From NCBI RefSeq assembly GCF_024207115.1, contig NZ_CP100128.1, forward strand, positions 3,410,001 through 3,474,000: a stretch of DNA of 64,000 bases, written 5' to 3'. The notes under the pieces were generated by a model that saw only the letters and a list, made by a program, of their open reading frames with translations, did not search any database and was not told where the DNA came from. A program made the position numbers and the translations under genes. Position 1 is the first letter of the stretch; each line of letters opens with the position of its first letter. The DNA is from Chromobacterium sp. IIBBL 290-4 (GTDB taxonomy: Bacteria; Pseudomonadota; Gammaproteobacteria; Burkholderiales; Chromobacteriaceae). Shown piece by piece: positions 8,583-16,571 of the stretch.

Positions 8583-9656
8583 TCAGCGAGGCGCTTCGTA
8601 CCAGCCCTTGCTCGCATTTACCGCCTTTACCACCAGCAGCATGGCCGGCACTTCCACCAGCACGCCGACCACGGTGGCGAGCGCCGCGCCGGAGTGGAAG
8701 CCGAACAGGCTGATGGCGGCGGCGACCGCCAATTCGAAGAAGTTGGACGCGCCTATCAGCGCCGACGGGCAGGCCACGCAGTGTTGTTCGCCGGCCTGCT
8801 TGTTCAGCCAGTAAGCCAGGGCCGAATTAAAGAACACCTGGATCAGGATGGGCACGGCCAAGAGCGCGATCACCAGCGGCTGGCGCAGGATGGCTTCGCC
8901 CTGGAAGGCGAACAGCAGCACCAGCGTCGCCAGCAGCGCCGTTATCGACCATGGGCCTATCCTGGCCATGGCGGCGTCGAAGGCGGCCTGGCCCCTGGCC
9001 AGCAGCGCCTTGCGCCACAGCTGCGCCAGGATGACGGGGATCAGGATGTAAAGGATGACCGAGGCCAGCAGCGTGTCCCACGGCACAGTGATGGCCGAGA
9101 TGCCCAGCAGCAGGCCGACGATGGGCGCGAAGGCGAACAGCATGATGGCGTCGTTCAGCGCCACTTGCGACAGCGTGAACAGCGGATCGCCGTTGCTGAG
9201 CCGGCTCCAGACGAACACCATGGCGGTGCAGGGCGCGGCGGCCAGCAGGATCAGGCCGGCGATATAGCTGTCCAGCTGTTCGGCGGGCAGCCAGGGGGCG
9301 AACAGCTGGCGGATGAACAGCCAGCCCAGCAGCGCCATCGAAAACGGCTTGACCAGCCAGTTGATCAGCAGCGTGACGGCGATGCCGCGCACATGCTGCT
9401 TCACCTGATGCAGCGCGCCAAAGTCCACCTTCATCAGCATCGGGATGATCATCACCCAGATCAGCGCGCCGACCGGCAGGTTGACCTGGGCGATTTCCAG
9501 CCGGCCTATTGCTTGGAACAGGCCGGGCGCCCATTGGCCCAGGGCCACGCCGGCGGCGATGCAGAGCAGCACCCAGACTGTCAGGTAGCGTTCGAACCCA
9601 CCCAGCGCCGAGTTTTGAGCGGCCGGCGCTGCGGCCGTGTTTTGACGGGTAGCCAT
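8583..9656 (-). CDS. arsB: ACR3-family arsenite efflux permease
   Basis: A 357-residue inner-membrane protein with about ten hydrophobic segments and ACR3 family signatures: WVMIIPMLMKVDF near residue 70, the AAPCTAMVFVWS segment with the conserved transport cysteine, and GASNFFELAVAAAISLFG near the C-terminus. It exports arsenite, driven by the proton gradient. It is the third gene of arsR-arsC-acr3, starting 9 bp after arsC behind GAGGAGA. The length and motifs separate it from the 430-residue ArsB family; the symbol arsB is used loosely, and acr3 is the stricter name. Confidence 0.92.
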   Translation of the reverse strand: MATRQNTAAAPAAQNSALGGFERYLTVWVLLCIAAGVALGQWAPGLFQAIGRLEIAQVNLPVGALIWVMIIPMLMKVDFGALHQVKQHVRGIAVTLLINWLVKPFSMALLGWLFIRQLFAPWLPAEQLDSYIAGLILLAAAPCTAMVFVWSRLSNGDPLFTLSQVALNDAIMLFAFAPIVGLLLGISAITVPWDTLLASVILYILIPVILAQLWRKALLARGQAAFDAAMARIGPWSITALLATLVLLFAFQGEAILRQPLVIALLAVPILIQVFFNSALAYWLNKQAGEQHCVACPSALIGASNFFELAVAAAISLFGFHSGAALATVVGVLVEVPAMLLVVKAVNASKGWYEAPR

Positions 9657-9665
9657 GATGTCTCC

Positions 9666-10079
9666 TCAGAGGCCCAGCGCTTCGCGCACGGCCGGCACCA
9701 GCCGGGCGCGGATGTCGTCGCGCACGCGGATGAAGCTGTCCAGCGGCTCGCCGTGCGGGTCGTGAAAACCGACATGGATGCGTTTGACCGGCCGCGGGAA
9801 AATCGGGCAGCTTTCCCTGGCGTTGTCGCAGACGCTGACCACCAGGTCGATGTCTTCGCGCATCACCGCTTCCACTTGCTTGGGGTACAGATCGTCGGTG
9901 GGCAGGCCGGCCAGGCGCAGGGCCTCGATGGCGCCGTCGGCGACCTTGGGCTGCGGCGCGGTGCCGGCGGACAGCGCGCGCGCCAGGCCCGCCAGCTCAT
10001 GGTTGAGGATGGCTTCGCCCATCTGCGAGCGGCAGGAATTGCCAGTGCACAGCACCAGCACGGTTTTCAGTCGGCTCAT
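9666..10079 (-). CDS. arsC: Thioredoxin-coupled arsenate reductase
   Basis: A 137-residue protein of the low-molecular-weight phosphatase fold. It has the CX5R loop CTGNSCR (Cys11-Arg17) and a Cys84/Cys91 pair (VCDNARESCP) with the same 7-residue spacing as Cys82/Cys89 of the S. aureus pI258 enzyme. That identifies the thioredoxin-dependent class rather than the glutaredoxin class. It reduces arsenate to arsenite for export by the downstream ACR3 carrier. The start overlaps the arsR stop (ATGA) behind AAGGAG; a longer open frame upstream belongs to arsR coding sequence. Confidence 0.92.
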   Translation of the reverse strand: MSRLKTVLVLCTGNSCRSQMGEAILNHELAGLARALSAGTAPQPKVADGAIEALRLAGLPTDDLYPKQVEAVMREDIDLVVSVCDNARESCPIFPRPVKRIHVGFHDPHGEPLDSFIRVRDDIRARLVPAVREALGL

Positions 10080-10432
10080 GATTGGGGTTCTCCTTTCGCG
10101 CTTGCCGCGTTTCGCGGCGAACAGGCGGACGCGCTCGGCAGGCAGGGCTGGCCCTGGCAGCAATTGCGGGTGAGGAAGCCGAGCAGGGCGTCCATGGTTT
10201 CGAATTCGGCGAAATAGCGGATGAAGCGGCTTTCCCGCTCGCTCCTGACCAGCTGGACGCGGCTCAGATGCGATAGGTGGAAAGACAGCGTGGCGGCGGG
10301 CAGGCCCAGCTTTTCAGCGATGGCGCTGGCTATCATGCCCTGATGGCCGGCTTCGACCAACAGGCGGTAGATGGACAGCCGGGACTCATGTCCCAGGGCG
10401 GCCAGGCGTTCGGCGGCGGTTAATGTTTCCAT
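10076..10432 (-). CDS. arsR: ArsR-family arsenic-responsive repressor with C-terminal cysteine site
   Basis: A 118-residue winged-helix repressor with the ArsR HTH segment (SAIAEKLGLPAATLSFHLSHLSRVQLV). It lacks the classic CxC in helix alpha3 of the E. coli type. Instead it has vicinal cysteines Cys91-Cys92 plus Cys97 (CCQGQPC) and Cys104 near the C-terminus, resembling the Acidithiobacillus ferrooxidans type of site. It should repress arsR-arsC-acr3 and release on arsenite. The start chosen is METLTAAERLAALGHESRL; the longer frame upstream has no family similarity. A palindrome and promoter abut the start codon. Confidence 0.9.
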   Translation of the reverse strand: METLTAAERLAALGHESRLSIYRLLVEAGHQGMIASAIAEKLGLPAATLSFHLSHLSRVQLVRSERESRFIRYFAEFETMDALLGFLTRNCCQGQPCLPSASACSPRNAASAKGEPQS

Positions 10433-10467
10433 ATTTCCATTATTATGGAAATGTTGATGAATGCCAA
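10433..10467 (-). promoter_or_regulatory. ars promoter overlapped by a perfect palindrome
   Basis: On the minus strand TTGGCA (10467-10462) and AATAAT (10444-10439) are separated by 17 bp, each 5 of 6 to the sigma70 consensus. The palindrome ATTTCCAT-AATA-ATGGAAAT (10433-10452) covers the -10 and ends one base before the arsR start codon. This is a likely ArsR operator. The predicted start of transcription falls on or next to the ATG, implying a leaderless message unless another promoter lies upstream. Confidence 0.6.
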
Positions 10468-10664
10468 GCGCGAAACGCGAGACCGGCATTCCTGCCGGCT
10501 TCTTTCCGCAATGGCGGCTTAAAGCCTAAGCGGCGGGCGCGCTTGCCGTTTTCTCCAAAAAACCACAATGGCGCCCGGCTTTGCCGGGAGCGGGCCAGGC
10601 TGGCCGCTGGCGAACATGGCAATGACACGCCGCGCATCTGTATGTTTTGACTGCCCTTGTCATA

Positions 10665-10693
10665 TTGACGAACTCAAGCATTCACTCTAAAGT
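10665..10693 (+). promoter_or_regulatory. Sigma70-type promoter of the lactate operon
   Basis: TTGACG (10665-10670), a 17-bp spacer and TAAAGT (10688-10693): 5 of 6 and 4 of 6 to consensus. The predicted transcription start is near 10700, just before the operator at 10708. Confidence 0.6.
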
Positions 10694-10707
10694 GATTTTA
10701 TAAAAAT

Positions 10708-10724
10708 AATTGGTCTTACCAATT
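10708..10724 (+). promoter_or_regulatory. PdhR/LldR-type operator
   Basis: The perfect palindrome AATTGGT-CTT-ACCAATT lies just downstream of the predicted transcription start and 13 bp before lutA. It fits the GntR/FadR-subfamily operator shape (ATTGGTNNNACCAAT) known for E. coli PdhR (pyruvate-responsive) and similar to LldR sites (lactate-responsive). Binding here would block early transcription. The cognate regulator is not in the window. Confidence 0.75.
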
Positions 10725-10737
10725 TACAAAGGAAGCC

Positions 10738-11481
10738 ATGAAGACGCCTGCCGACGTTTACCTGTTCGGCACCTGTCTGCTCGACCTATTCCTGCCGGAG
10801 GCTGGCCTGGACGCCATCGCCCTGCTGGAAGGCCTGGGCGTGCGGGTGCATTTCCCCCAGGCCCAGAGTTGCTGCGGCCAGCCGGCCTATACCAGCGGCC
10901 ATCCCAAGGAGGCGCTGGCGGTGGCGCGCGCGCAGCTGGCCTGTTTTGCCGAGGACTGGCCGGTGGTGGTGCCGTCCGGCTCCTGCGGCGGCATGATCAA
11001 GCATCACTGGCCCAAGCTGTTCGCCGGCGAGGCGGACGAAATGGAGGCCTGTTCCATCGCGGCGCGAGTGGTGGAATTTTCCGACTTCCTGCTCAATCAC
11101 CTGGATTGGCGGCCGCAAGACCTGGGAGCGCCGCTCAAGGTGGCGGTGCACACCTCCTGTTCGGCGCGGCGCGAGATGGACGTCCACAAAAGCAGCTGGG
11201 CGCTGGTGGACAGGCTGCAGAACGTCGAGCGCGTGGTGCACGATCATGAGTCCGAGTGCTGCGGTTTCGGCGGCACGTTTTCCATCAAGCACCCCGACAT
11301 CTCCGGCGCCATGGTGAGCGACAAGGCCCAATCCCTGCAGGACAGCGGCGCGATGGCGTTCGTCACCGCCGACGGCGGCTGCCTGCTCAACATTAACGGC
11401 AAGCTCGGCCAGTGCGGCAGCGCTTTCAAGGGCCAGCATCTGGCCAGCTTTCTGCTGCAGCGCACCGGAGGCAAGCGATGA
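10738..11481 (+). CDS. lutA: L-lactate utilization protein LutA/LldE (Fe-S subunit)
   Basis: A 247-residue cytosolic iron-sulfur protein of the CCG-domain family. Two cysteine-rich motifs, SCCGQPA near residue 45 and CCGFGG near 178, match heterodisulfide-reductase-like modules. LutABC (LldEFG) oxidises L-lactate to pyruvate and passes electrons to quinone. It leads a tightly packed operon in which lutA, lutC, lutB and dld follow through 4-bp ATGA overlaps. AAAGGAAG precedes the ATG at good distance. Length and motifs are normal for the family. Confidence 0.92.
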   Translation: MKTPADVYLFGTCLLDLFLPEAGLDAIALLEGLGVRVHFPQAQSCCGQPAYTSGHPKEALAVARAQLACFAEDWPVVVPSGSCGGMIKHHWPKLFAGEADEMEACSIAARVVEFSDFLLNHLDWRPQDLGAPLKVAVHTSCSARREMDVHKSSWALVDRLQNVERVVHDHESECCGFGGTFSIKHPDISGAMVSDKAQSLQDSGAMAFVTADGGCLLNINGKLGQCGSAFKGQHLASFLLQRTGGKR

Positions 11482-12176
11482 GCGTGCGCGCCTCCATTCT
11501 GCAAAAGCTGCGCGCCGCGCCGCGCCAGGAACTCGCGCGGCCCGATCTGGCCGGCCACTTCCAGCGTTTTGGCGGCCGGGAAGATGAAATCGCCCGCCTG
11601 CGCCATTGGGCGGCGATGATGCGTTCGGTGAAAACCGACATCCTGTGGACGCGCGAGGCGGAGTGGGACGCGGCCTTGGCCGGCTGGCTGGCCGCGCATC
11701 CGCAAGACTCGCTGCTGTTGTCCGACACCGCGCATGGCCGGCGGCTGGCGCATAGCCTCGAGGGCGTAGACAAAGCGCCGCGCATAGTCTGCTTCGACCG
11801 CGAGGTGGATGGCTGGAAGGCGGAACTGTTCGATATGGCGGCCGGCTTCACCGCCGTTCGCTGCGGCATCGCCGCCACCGGCACGCTGGTTCTGTGGCCG
11901 GACGAGGCCGAGCCGCGCACCATGAGCCTGGTGCCGCCGCTGCACATCGCGCTGTTCGACGCCGCCACGTTGTACCCGGACTTCTATTCGGCGATGCAGG
12001 GCGAGAATTGGGCCGCCGGCATGCCCACCAACGCGCTGCTGATTTCCGGCCCATCCAAGACCGCGGACATCCAGCAAACGCTGGCCTACGGCGCGCATGG
12101 CCCGCGCGACCTGCTGGTGCTGGCGCTGCTGCCGCCGCATATCGCCATCCATGACGTGGAAGGAGAGGCGCGATGA
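11478..12176 (+). CDS. lutC: Lactate utilization protein LutC/LldG (LUD domain)
   Basis: A 232-residue LUD-domain protein (YkgG/LutC). The start MSVRASILQKL overlaps the lutA stop in an ATGA; the longer open frame into lutA is not used. Family segments include CGIAATGTLVLWPDEAEPRTMSLVPP, seen in LutC as the AETGT-like patch, here with A-T-G-T. It is the small subunit of the LutABC L-lactate oxidase complex. The order A-C-B differs from the lldE-F-G order common elsewhere. Confidence 0.9.
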   Translation: MSVRASILQKLRAAPRQELARPDLAGHFQRFGGREDEIARLRHWAAMMRSVKTDILWTREAEWDAALAGWLAAHPQDSLLLSDTAHGRRLAHSLEGVDKAPRIVCFDREVDGWKAELFDMAAGFTAVRCGIAATGTLVLWPDEAEPRTMSLVPPLHIALFDAATLYPDFYSAMQGENWAAGMPTNALLISGPSKTADIQQTLAYGAHGPRDLLVLALLPPHIAIHDVEGEAR

Positions 12177-13630
12177 GCGAGAGCAAGATCACCGTTTATC
12201 CATCGCGCGCCTTCAAGGACAACGCCAGGCTGGCGCTGACCGACGCCAAGCTGCGGCAAAGCCTGCGCGGCTCGATGGATTTCCTGATGGCCAAGCGGCT
12301 GGCGGCGTTTCCCGATGAAGCAGAGCTGTCCGCGCTGCGCACGCTGGGCGAAGGCATACGCCAGCGCTGCCTGTCGCGGCTGCCGGACTTGCTGGAGCAG
12401 CTGGAAGACAAGCTCACGGCTAACGGCGTGAAAGTGCACTGGGCCGAGACGGCAGAGGAGGCCAACCGCATTATCCACGGCATCGTCGCCGGCAGGCAGG
12501 GCAAGCTGATGGTCAAGGGCAAATCCATGGTCAGCGAGGAGGTGGAGCTCAACCATTACCTGGCCGAGCAGGGGGTGGAGGCGGTGGAGAGCGATATGGG
12601 CGAGTACATCGTCCAGCTGGCCGGCGAGAAGCCTACCCACATCATCATGCCGGCCATACACAAGACCAAGCAGGACATCGCCCAACTGTTTCACGAGCAA
12701 CTGCCGGACACGCCCTACACCGAGGACGTGGACGCGCTGATCCAGATCGGCCGCCGCGTATTGCGGCGCAAGTTCCTGGACGCCGACGTCGGCTTGTCCG
12801 GCGTCAACTTCGCCGTGGCCGAAACCGGCACCTTGTGCCTGGTGGAGAACGAGGGCAACGGCCGCATGTGCACCACGGTGCCGGATGTGCACGTCGCCAT
12901 CACCGGCATTGAGAAGGTGGTGGAAAAGCTGGAGGACGTGGTCCCGCTGTACAGCCTGCTCACCCGCTCCGCCATCGGCCAGCCCATCACCACTTATTTC
13001 AATATGATCAGCGGTCCGCGCAGGGCGGGCGAGAAGGACGGCCCGCGCGAAGTGCACCTGGTGCTGCTGGATAATGGCCGCAGCCAGGCCTACGCCGACG
13101 AACAGCTGCGCAAGACGCTGCAATGCATACGCTGCGGCGCTTGCATGAACCACTGCCCGGTCTACACCCGCATCGGCGGCCACGCTTACGGCACCACCTA
13201 TCCGGGGCCGATAGGCGAGATCATCTCGCCGCATCTGATGGGACTGGAAAACACCAGCGACTTGCCCACCGCGTCCAGCCTGTGCGGCGCCTGCGGCGAG
13301 GTGTGTCCGGTGCGGATTCCGATTCCGGAGATGCTGATGCGGCTGCGCGAGGAGAGCCAACGCCCGGCCGGCGAGCGGGTGGCGCATCCGCTGCGCGGCC
13401 AGGGCGCGGCGGCCAGCGGCGCGGAACGCATGGCCTGGGCCGGATGGCGGCTGGTCAACGCCTCGCCCAATCTGTACCGGATGTTCGGCTGGGCGGCCAC
13501 GCGCTTGCGCAAGCACGCGCCCAAGAACCAGCTGGGCTGGACGCAAAACCACCTGCCGCTGACGCCTGCGCCCAAAACGCTGCATGAACTGGTGCGCGAG
13601 CGTGAAGCGGGCAAGGGGAAATCCGCATGA
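12173..13630 (+). CDS. lutB: Lactate utilization protein LutB/LldF (LUD plus ferredoxin domain)
   Basis: A 485-residue protein. The N-terminal LUD domain (about 60-300) contains VKGKSMVSEEVELNHYL and FAVAETGTLCLVENEGNGRM. It is followed by two [4Fe-4S] motifs, CIRCGACMNHCP and CGACGEVCP (about 315-385), and a C-terminal LutB-specific tail. It is the electron-transfer subunit of the L-lactate oxidase complex. It overlaps lutC and dld by 4 bp each, which implies translational coupling. Confidence 0.92.
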   Translation: MSESKITVYPSRAFKDNARLALTDAKLRQSLRGSMDFLMAKRLAAFPDEAELSALRTLGEGIRQRCLSRLPDLLEQLEDKLTANGVKVHWAETAEEANRIIHGIVAGRQGKLMVKGKSMVSEEVELNHYLAEQGVEAVESDMGEYIVQLAGEKPTHIIMPAIHKTKQDIAQLFHEQLPDTPYTEDVDALIQIGRRVLRRKFLDADVGLSGVNFAVAETGTLCLVENEGNGRMCTTVPDVHVAITGIEKVVEKLEDVVPLYSLLTRSAIGQPITTYFNMISGPRRAGEKDGPREVHLVLLDNGRSQAYADEQLRKTLQCIRCGACMNHCPVYTRIGGHAYGTTYPGPIGEIISPHLMGLENTSDLPTASSLCGACGEVCPVRIPIPEMLMRLREESQRPAGERVAHPLRGQGAAASGAERMAWAGWRLVNASPNLYRMFGWAATRLRKHAPKNQLGWTQNHLPLTPAPKTLHELVREREAGKGKSA

Positions 13631-16446
13631 CGCCTGCCCACGCCGATTTTCTGCAGGATCTGCGCCAGACGATGCCGGCGACGCGCATTTTCACCGATCC
13701 GCTGTCCACGCTGGCCTACGGCACCGACGCCAGCTTCTATCGCTTGCGGCCGCAAATCGTCGCTCGGGTGGAGAGCGAAGGCGAGGTGGCGGAGCTGCTG
13801 CGTCTGGCCAGATTGCACCGTGTCGCCGTCACCTTCCGCGCCGCCGGCACCAGCTTGTCCGGCCAGGCGGTCAGCGATTCGGTGCTGGTTTTGCTGGGCG
13901 ACGGCTTCAACCGCGGCGAGGTGCTGGACGGCGGCGCGCGCATCCGTCTCAAGCCCGGCATGATAGGCGCGCACGCCAACGCGATGCTGGCGCCGTTCGG
14001 CCGCAAGATCGGTCCCGATCCGGCGTCGATCAACACCGCCAAGATAGGCGGCATCGCCGCCAACAACTCCAGCGGCATGTGCTGCGGCACCCGCGACAAC
14101 AGCTACCACACCATGCAGTCGATTCGGCTGCTGTTGCTGGACGGCGCGGCGCTGGATACCGCCGACGCGGCCAGCGTGGCGGCGTTTCGCGTATCTCATG
14201 CGGATCTGCTCGACGGCCTGGCGCAGCTGTCGCGCGAGCTGGCTGGCGATCCGGAACTGGCCGCACGCGTCAGACGCAAATACCGGCTGAAGAACACCAC
14301 CGGCTACGGCATCAACGCCTTGCTGGACTTTGCCGACCCGGTGGACAAGCTGGCCCATTTGATGATCGGCTCGGAAGGCACCTTGGGCTTCATTTCCGAG
14401 ATTACTTTCAATACGGTGGTGGAGCATCCGCAGCAGGCGTCGGCGCTGGTGTTGTTCGACGATCTGGAGCGCTGCTGCCGCGCGGTGTCGGCCTTGAGCG
14501 CCGAGCGCGACGCCTGCGGGGTGTCGGCGGTGGAGCTGATAGACAGCCGCAGCATCCGCGCGGTGCAGGGCAAGCCGGGGCTGCCGGATTTCCTGTATCA
14601 GCCGGTGGGGCCGGCCAGCGCCTGCCTGCTGATCGAGCTGCGCGCGGAAAGCGAGGCCAGGCTGGATGAAGGCTCGGCCCGGATCGAGACGCTGCTGGCC
14701 GGCTTTCATCCCAAAGTCTCCAGCGGCTTCAGCCGCGACGCGCGTGAATGCGCAAGCTACTGGGCCTTGCGCAAGGGGCTGTTTCCCGCGGTGGGCGCGG
14801 CGCGGCCGGTGGGCACCACGGTGGTGATAGAAGACGTGGCCTTTCCCATCCCGCAGTTGGCCGAAGGCGTGGCCAAGCTGACCGCCTTGTTTGATAGGCA
14901 TGGCTACGAGGAGGCGCTGTTGTTCGGCCACGCGCTGGACGGCAATCTGCACTTCGTGTTCGCGCCCGGCTTTGAAAGCCCCGCCGAAGTGGCGCGCTAC
15001 GACGCCTTCATGCAAGACGTCAGCAAGCTGGTGGCCGGAGAGTACGACGGTTCCTTGAAGGCGGAGCACGGCACCGGCCGCAATGTGGCGCCCTTCGTGC
15101 GCCAGGAGTGGGGCGATGCCGCCTGGAACATCATGCGCCGCATCAAGGCGCTGTTCGATCCGGAGGGCCTGCTCAACCCCGGCGTGATCATCACCGACAA
15201 CGACAGGCTGCACCTGGAAAACCTCAAGCCGATGCCGGCGGCGGACGCGCTGGTGGACCGCTGCACCGAGTGCGGTTTTTGCGAGCCGGCCTGCCCCTCG
15301 CATGGCCTGACGCTGAGCCCGCGCCAGCGCATCGTCGCCTGGCGGCGTATCCGCCAGCTGGAGCGCGACGGCGAGGGGGCGAGGGAGCTGGCGGCGCTGA
15401 AGTCCGGCTACCGCTACCGCGCCATCGACACCTGCGCCGCCACCGGCATGTGCGCCACGCGCTGCCCGGTGGGCATCAACACCGGCCTGCTGATGAAGCA
15501 GCTGCAGGGCCCCAGCCGGCGTCCCGCCCTGGCCGGCTTCGCCGCGCGGCATATGGGCTGGATGACGGCGGCGGCGCGGACCGGCTTGCGGCTGGCGCAT
15601 TTTGCCGGCGCGCGGCGCTTGAGCGCGCTGACGCGCCGCGCGCCGGGCGAGCGCAAGGTGATTCCGCTGATTCCAGCCAATCTGCCGCGCGCCGCCGCGC
15701 CGCTGCCCAGGCCGGGCGGCGAGGGCGAACCGGTGGTGCTGTTCGTCAGCTGCGTCAACCGGACCTTGGCCGAAGGCGAGGGCGGCGAGTCCGTCGCGGC
15801 GCACACCGTCAAGCTGCTGCGCCGCGCCGGCTTCGCGCCCGTCTATCCGCCAGGCCATGAGGGCTTGTGCTGCGGCCAGCCTTTCGCCTCGGCCAATGCG
15901 GCGGATGCGCTGGCCAGCAGCCAGGCGTCGCTGAATCAAGCCTTGCTGCAAGCGAGCGGGCAGGGCCGCCATCCGGTCTACCTCGACAACAGCCCGTGCG
16001 CGGCCCGCGTCAAGCAAGCGCAGGCCGAGGGCTTGCTGGACGCCCGGCTGCAGCTGTTCGACGCCGCCGGCTTCCTGGCGCAAAAGGTCTTGCCCAGGCT
16101 CGCCATCGCGCAAAAGCTTCCGCAGCTGGCGCTGCACATTCCCTGCAGCGCCACCGCCATGGGCGCGGCGGCCAGTCTGAAGCAGCTGGCGGCCAGTTGC
16201 TGCGACGAGTTGACGGTGCCGGACATCGCCTGCTGCGGCTTCGCCGGCGACAAGGGCTTCACCGTGCCGGAACTGAACGCCAACAGCCTGAGGAGACTGA
16301 AGCCGGCGCTGCCGGAAACTTGCCGCCATGGCGTGTCGATGAGCCGCACCTGCCAGATCGGCCTGAGCGAACACGGCGGCATTCCGTACCGCAGCATAGA
16401 AGCTCTGCTGGATTTTTGTACCACCCCCATCAACGGCCCGTCATGA
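13627..16446 (+). CDS. dld: FAD/Fe-S D-lactate dehydrogenase, Dld-II type
   Basis: A 939-residue fusion. The N-terminal FAD_binding_4/VAO domain (about 30-260, with FRAAGTSLSGQAVSD and GGIAANNSSGMCCGTRDN) is followed by an FAD-linked oxidase C-terminal domain ending LKAEHGTGRNVAPF near residue 485. Then come a ferredoxin pair (CTECGFCEPACPS, CAATGMCATRCP, about 545-620) and a CCG-type cysteine domain (CCGQPF near 750, CCGFAGDKG near 870). This is the architecture of Shewanella Dld-II, a quinone-linked D-lactate dehydrogenase found with lldEFG and a lactate permease. YdiJ-like 2-hydroxyglutarate activity is the alternative, but the context favours D-lactate. Confidence 0.85.
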   Translation: MTPAHADFLQDLRQTMPATRIFTDPLSTLAYGTDASFYRLRPQIVARVESEGEVAELLRLARLHRVAVTFRAAGTSLSGQAVSDSVLVLLGDGFNRGEVLDGGARIRLKPGMIGAHANAMLAPFGRKIGPDPASINTAKIGGIAANNSSGMCCGTRDNSYHTMQSIRLLLLDGAALDTADAASVAAFRVSHADLLDGLAQLSRELAGDPELAARVRRKYRLKNTTGYGINALLDFADPVDKLAHLMIGSEGTLGFISEITFNTVVEHPQQASALVLFDDLERCCRAVSALSAERDACGVSAVELIDSRSIRAVQGKPGLPDFLYQPVGPASACLLIELRAESEARLDEGSARIETLLAGFHPKVSSGFSRDARECASYWALRKGLFPAVGAARPVGTTVVIEDVAFPIPQLAEGVAKLTALFDRHGYEEALLFGHALDGNLHFVFAPGFESPAEVARYDAFMQDVSKLVAGEYDGSLKAEHGTGRNVAPFVRQEWGDAAWNIMRRIKALFDPEGLLNPGVIITDNDRLHLENLKPMPAADALVDRCTECGFCEPACPSHGLTLSPRQRIVAWRRIRQLERDGEGARELAALKSGYRYRAIDTCAATGMCATRCPVGINTGLLMKQLQGPSRRPALAGFAARHMGWMTAAARTGLRLAHFAGARRLSALTRRAPGERKVIPLIPANLPRAAAPLPRPGGEGEPVVLFVSCVNRTLAEGEGGESVAAHTVKLLRRAGFAPVYPPGHEGLCCGQPFASANAADALASSQASLNQALLQASGQGRHPVYLDNSPCAARVKQAQAEGLLDARLQLFDAAGFLAQKVLPRLAIAQKLPQLALHIPCSATAMGAAASLKQLAASCCDELTVPDIACCGFAGDKGFTVPELNANSLRRLKPALPETCRHGVSMSRTCQIGLSEHGGIPYRSIEALLDFCTTPINGPS

Positions 16447-16571
16447 AGGCCGCCTTTGCCACGATGAAGTCAACCTAAGAAACGCCTGCCAGCCCTGCCA
16501 TGCCGCAACGATTCCGTTGAGCGGCAGGGGAGCGGCTGCGCCGGCGAAACCCGAATGAGGAGAAGCTGAAC

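Noticed and set aside
10574..10588. CCCGGC-TTT-GCCGGG hairpin between arsR and lutA as a terminator
   Set aside because: No gene ends there and no U-tract follows.
13198..16374. 1,058-codon open frame opposite lutB and dld
   Set aside because: Antisense shadow of two recognised Fe-S enzymes with biased composition and no motifs.
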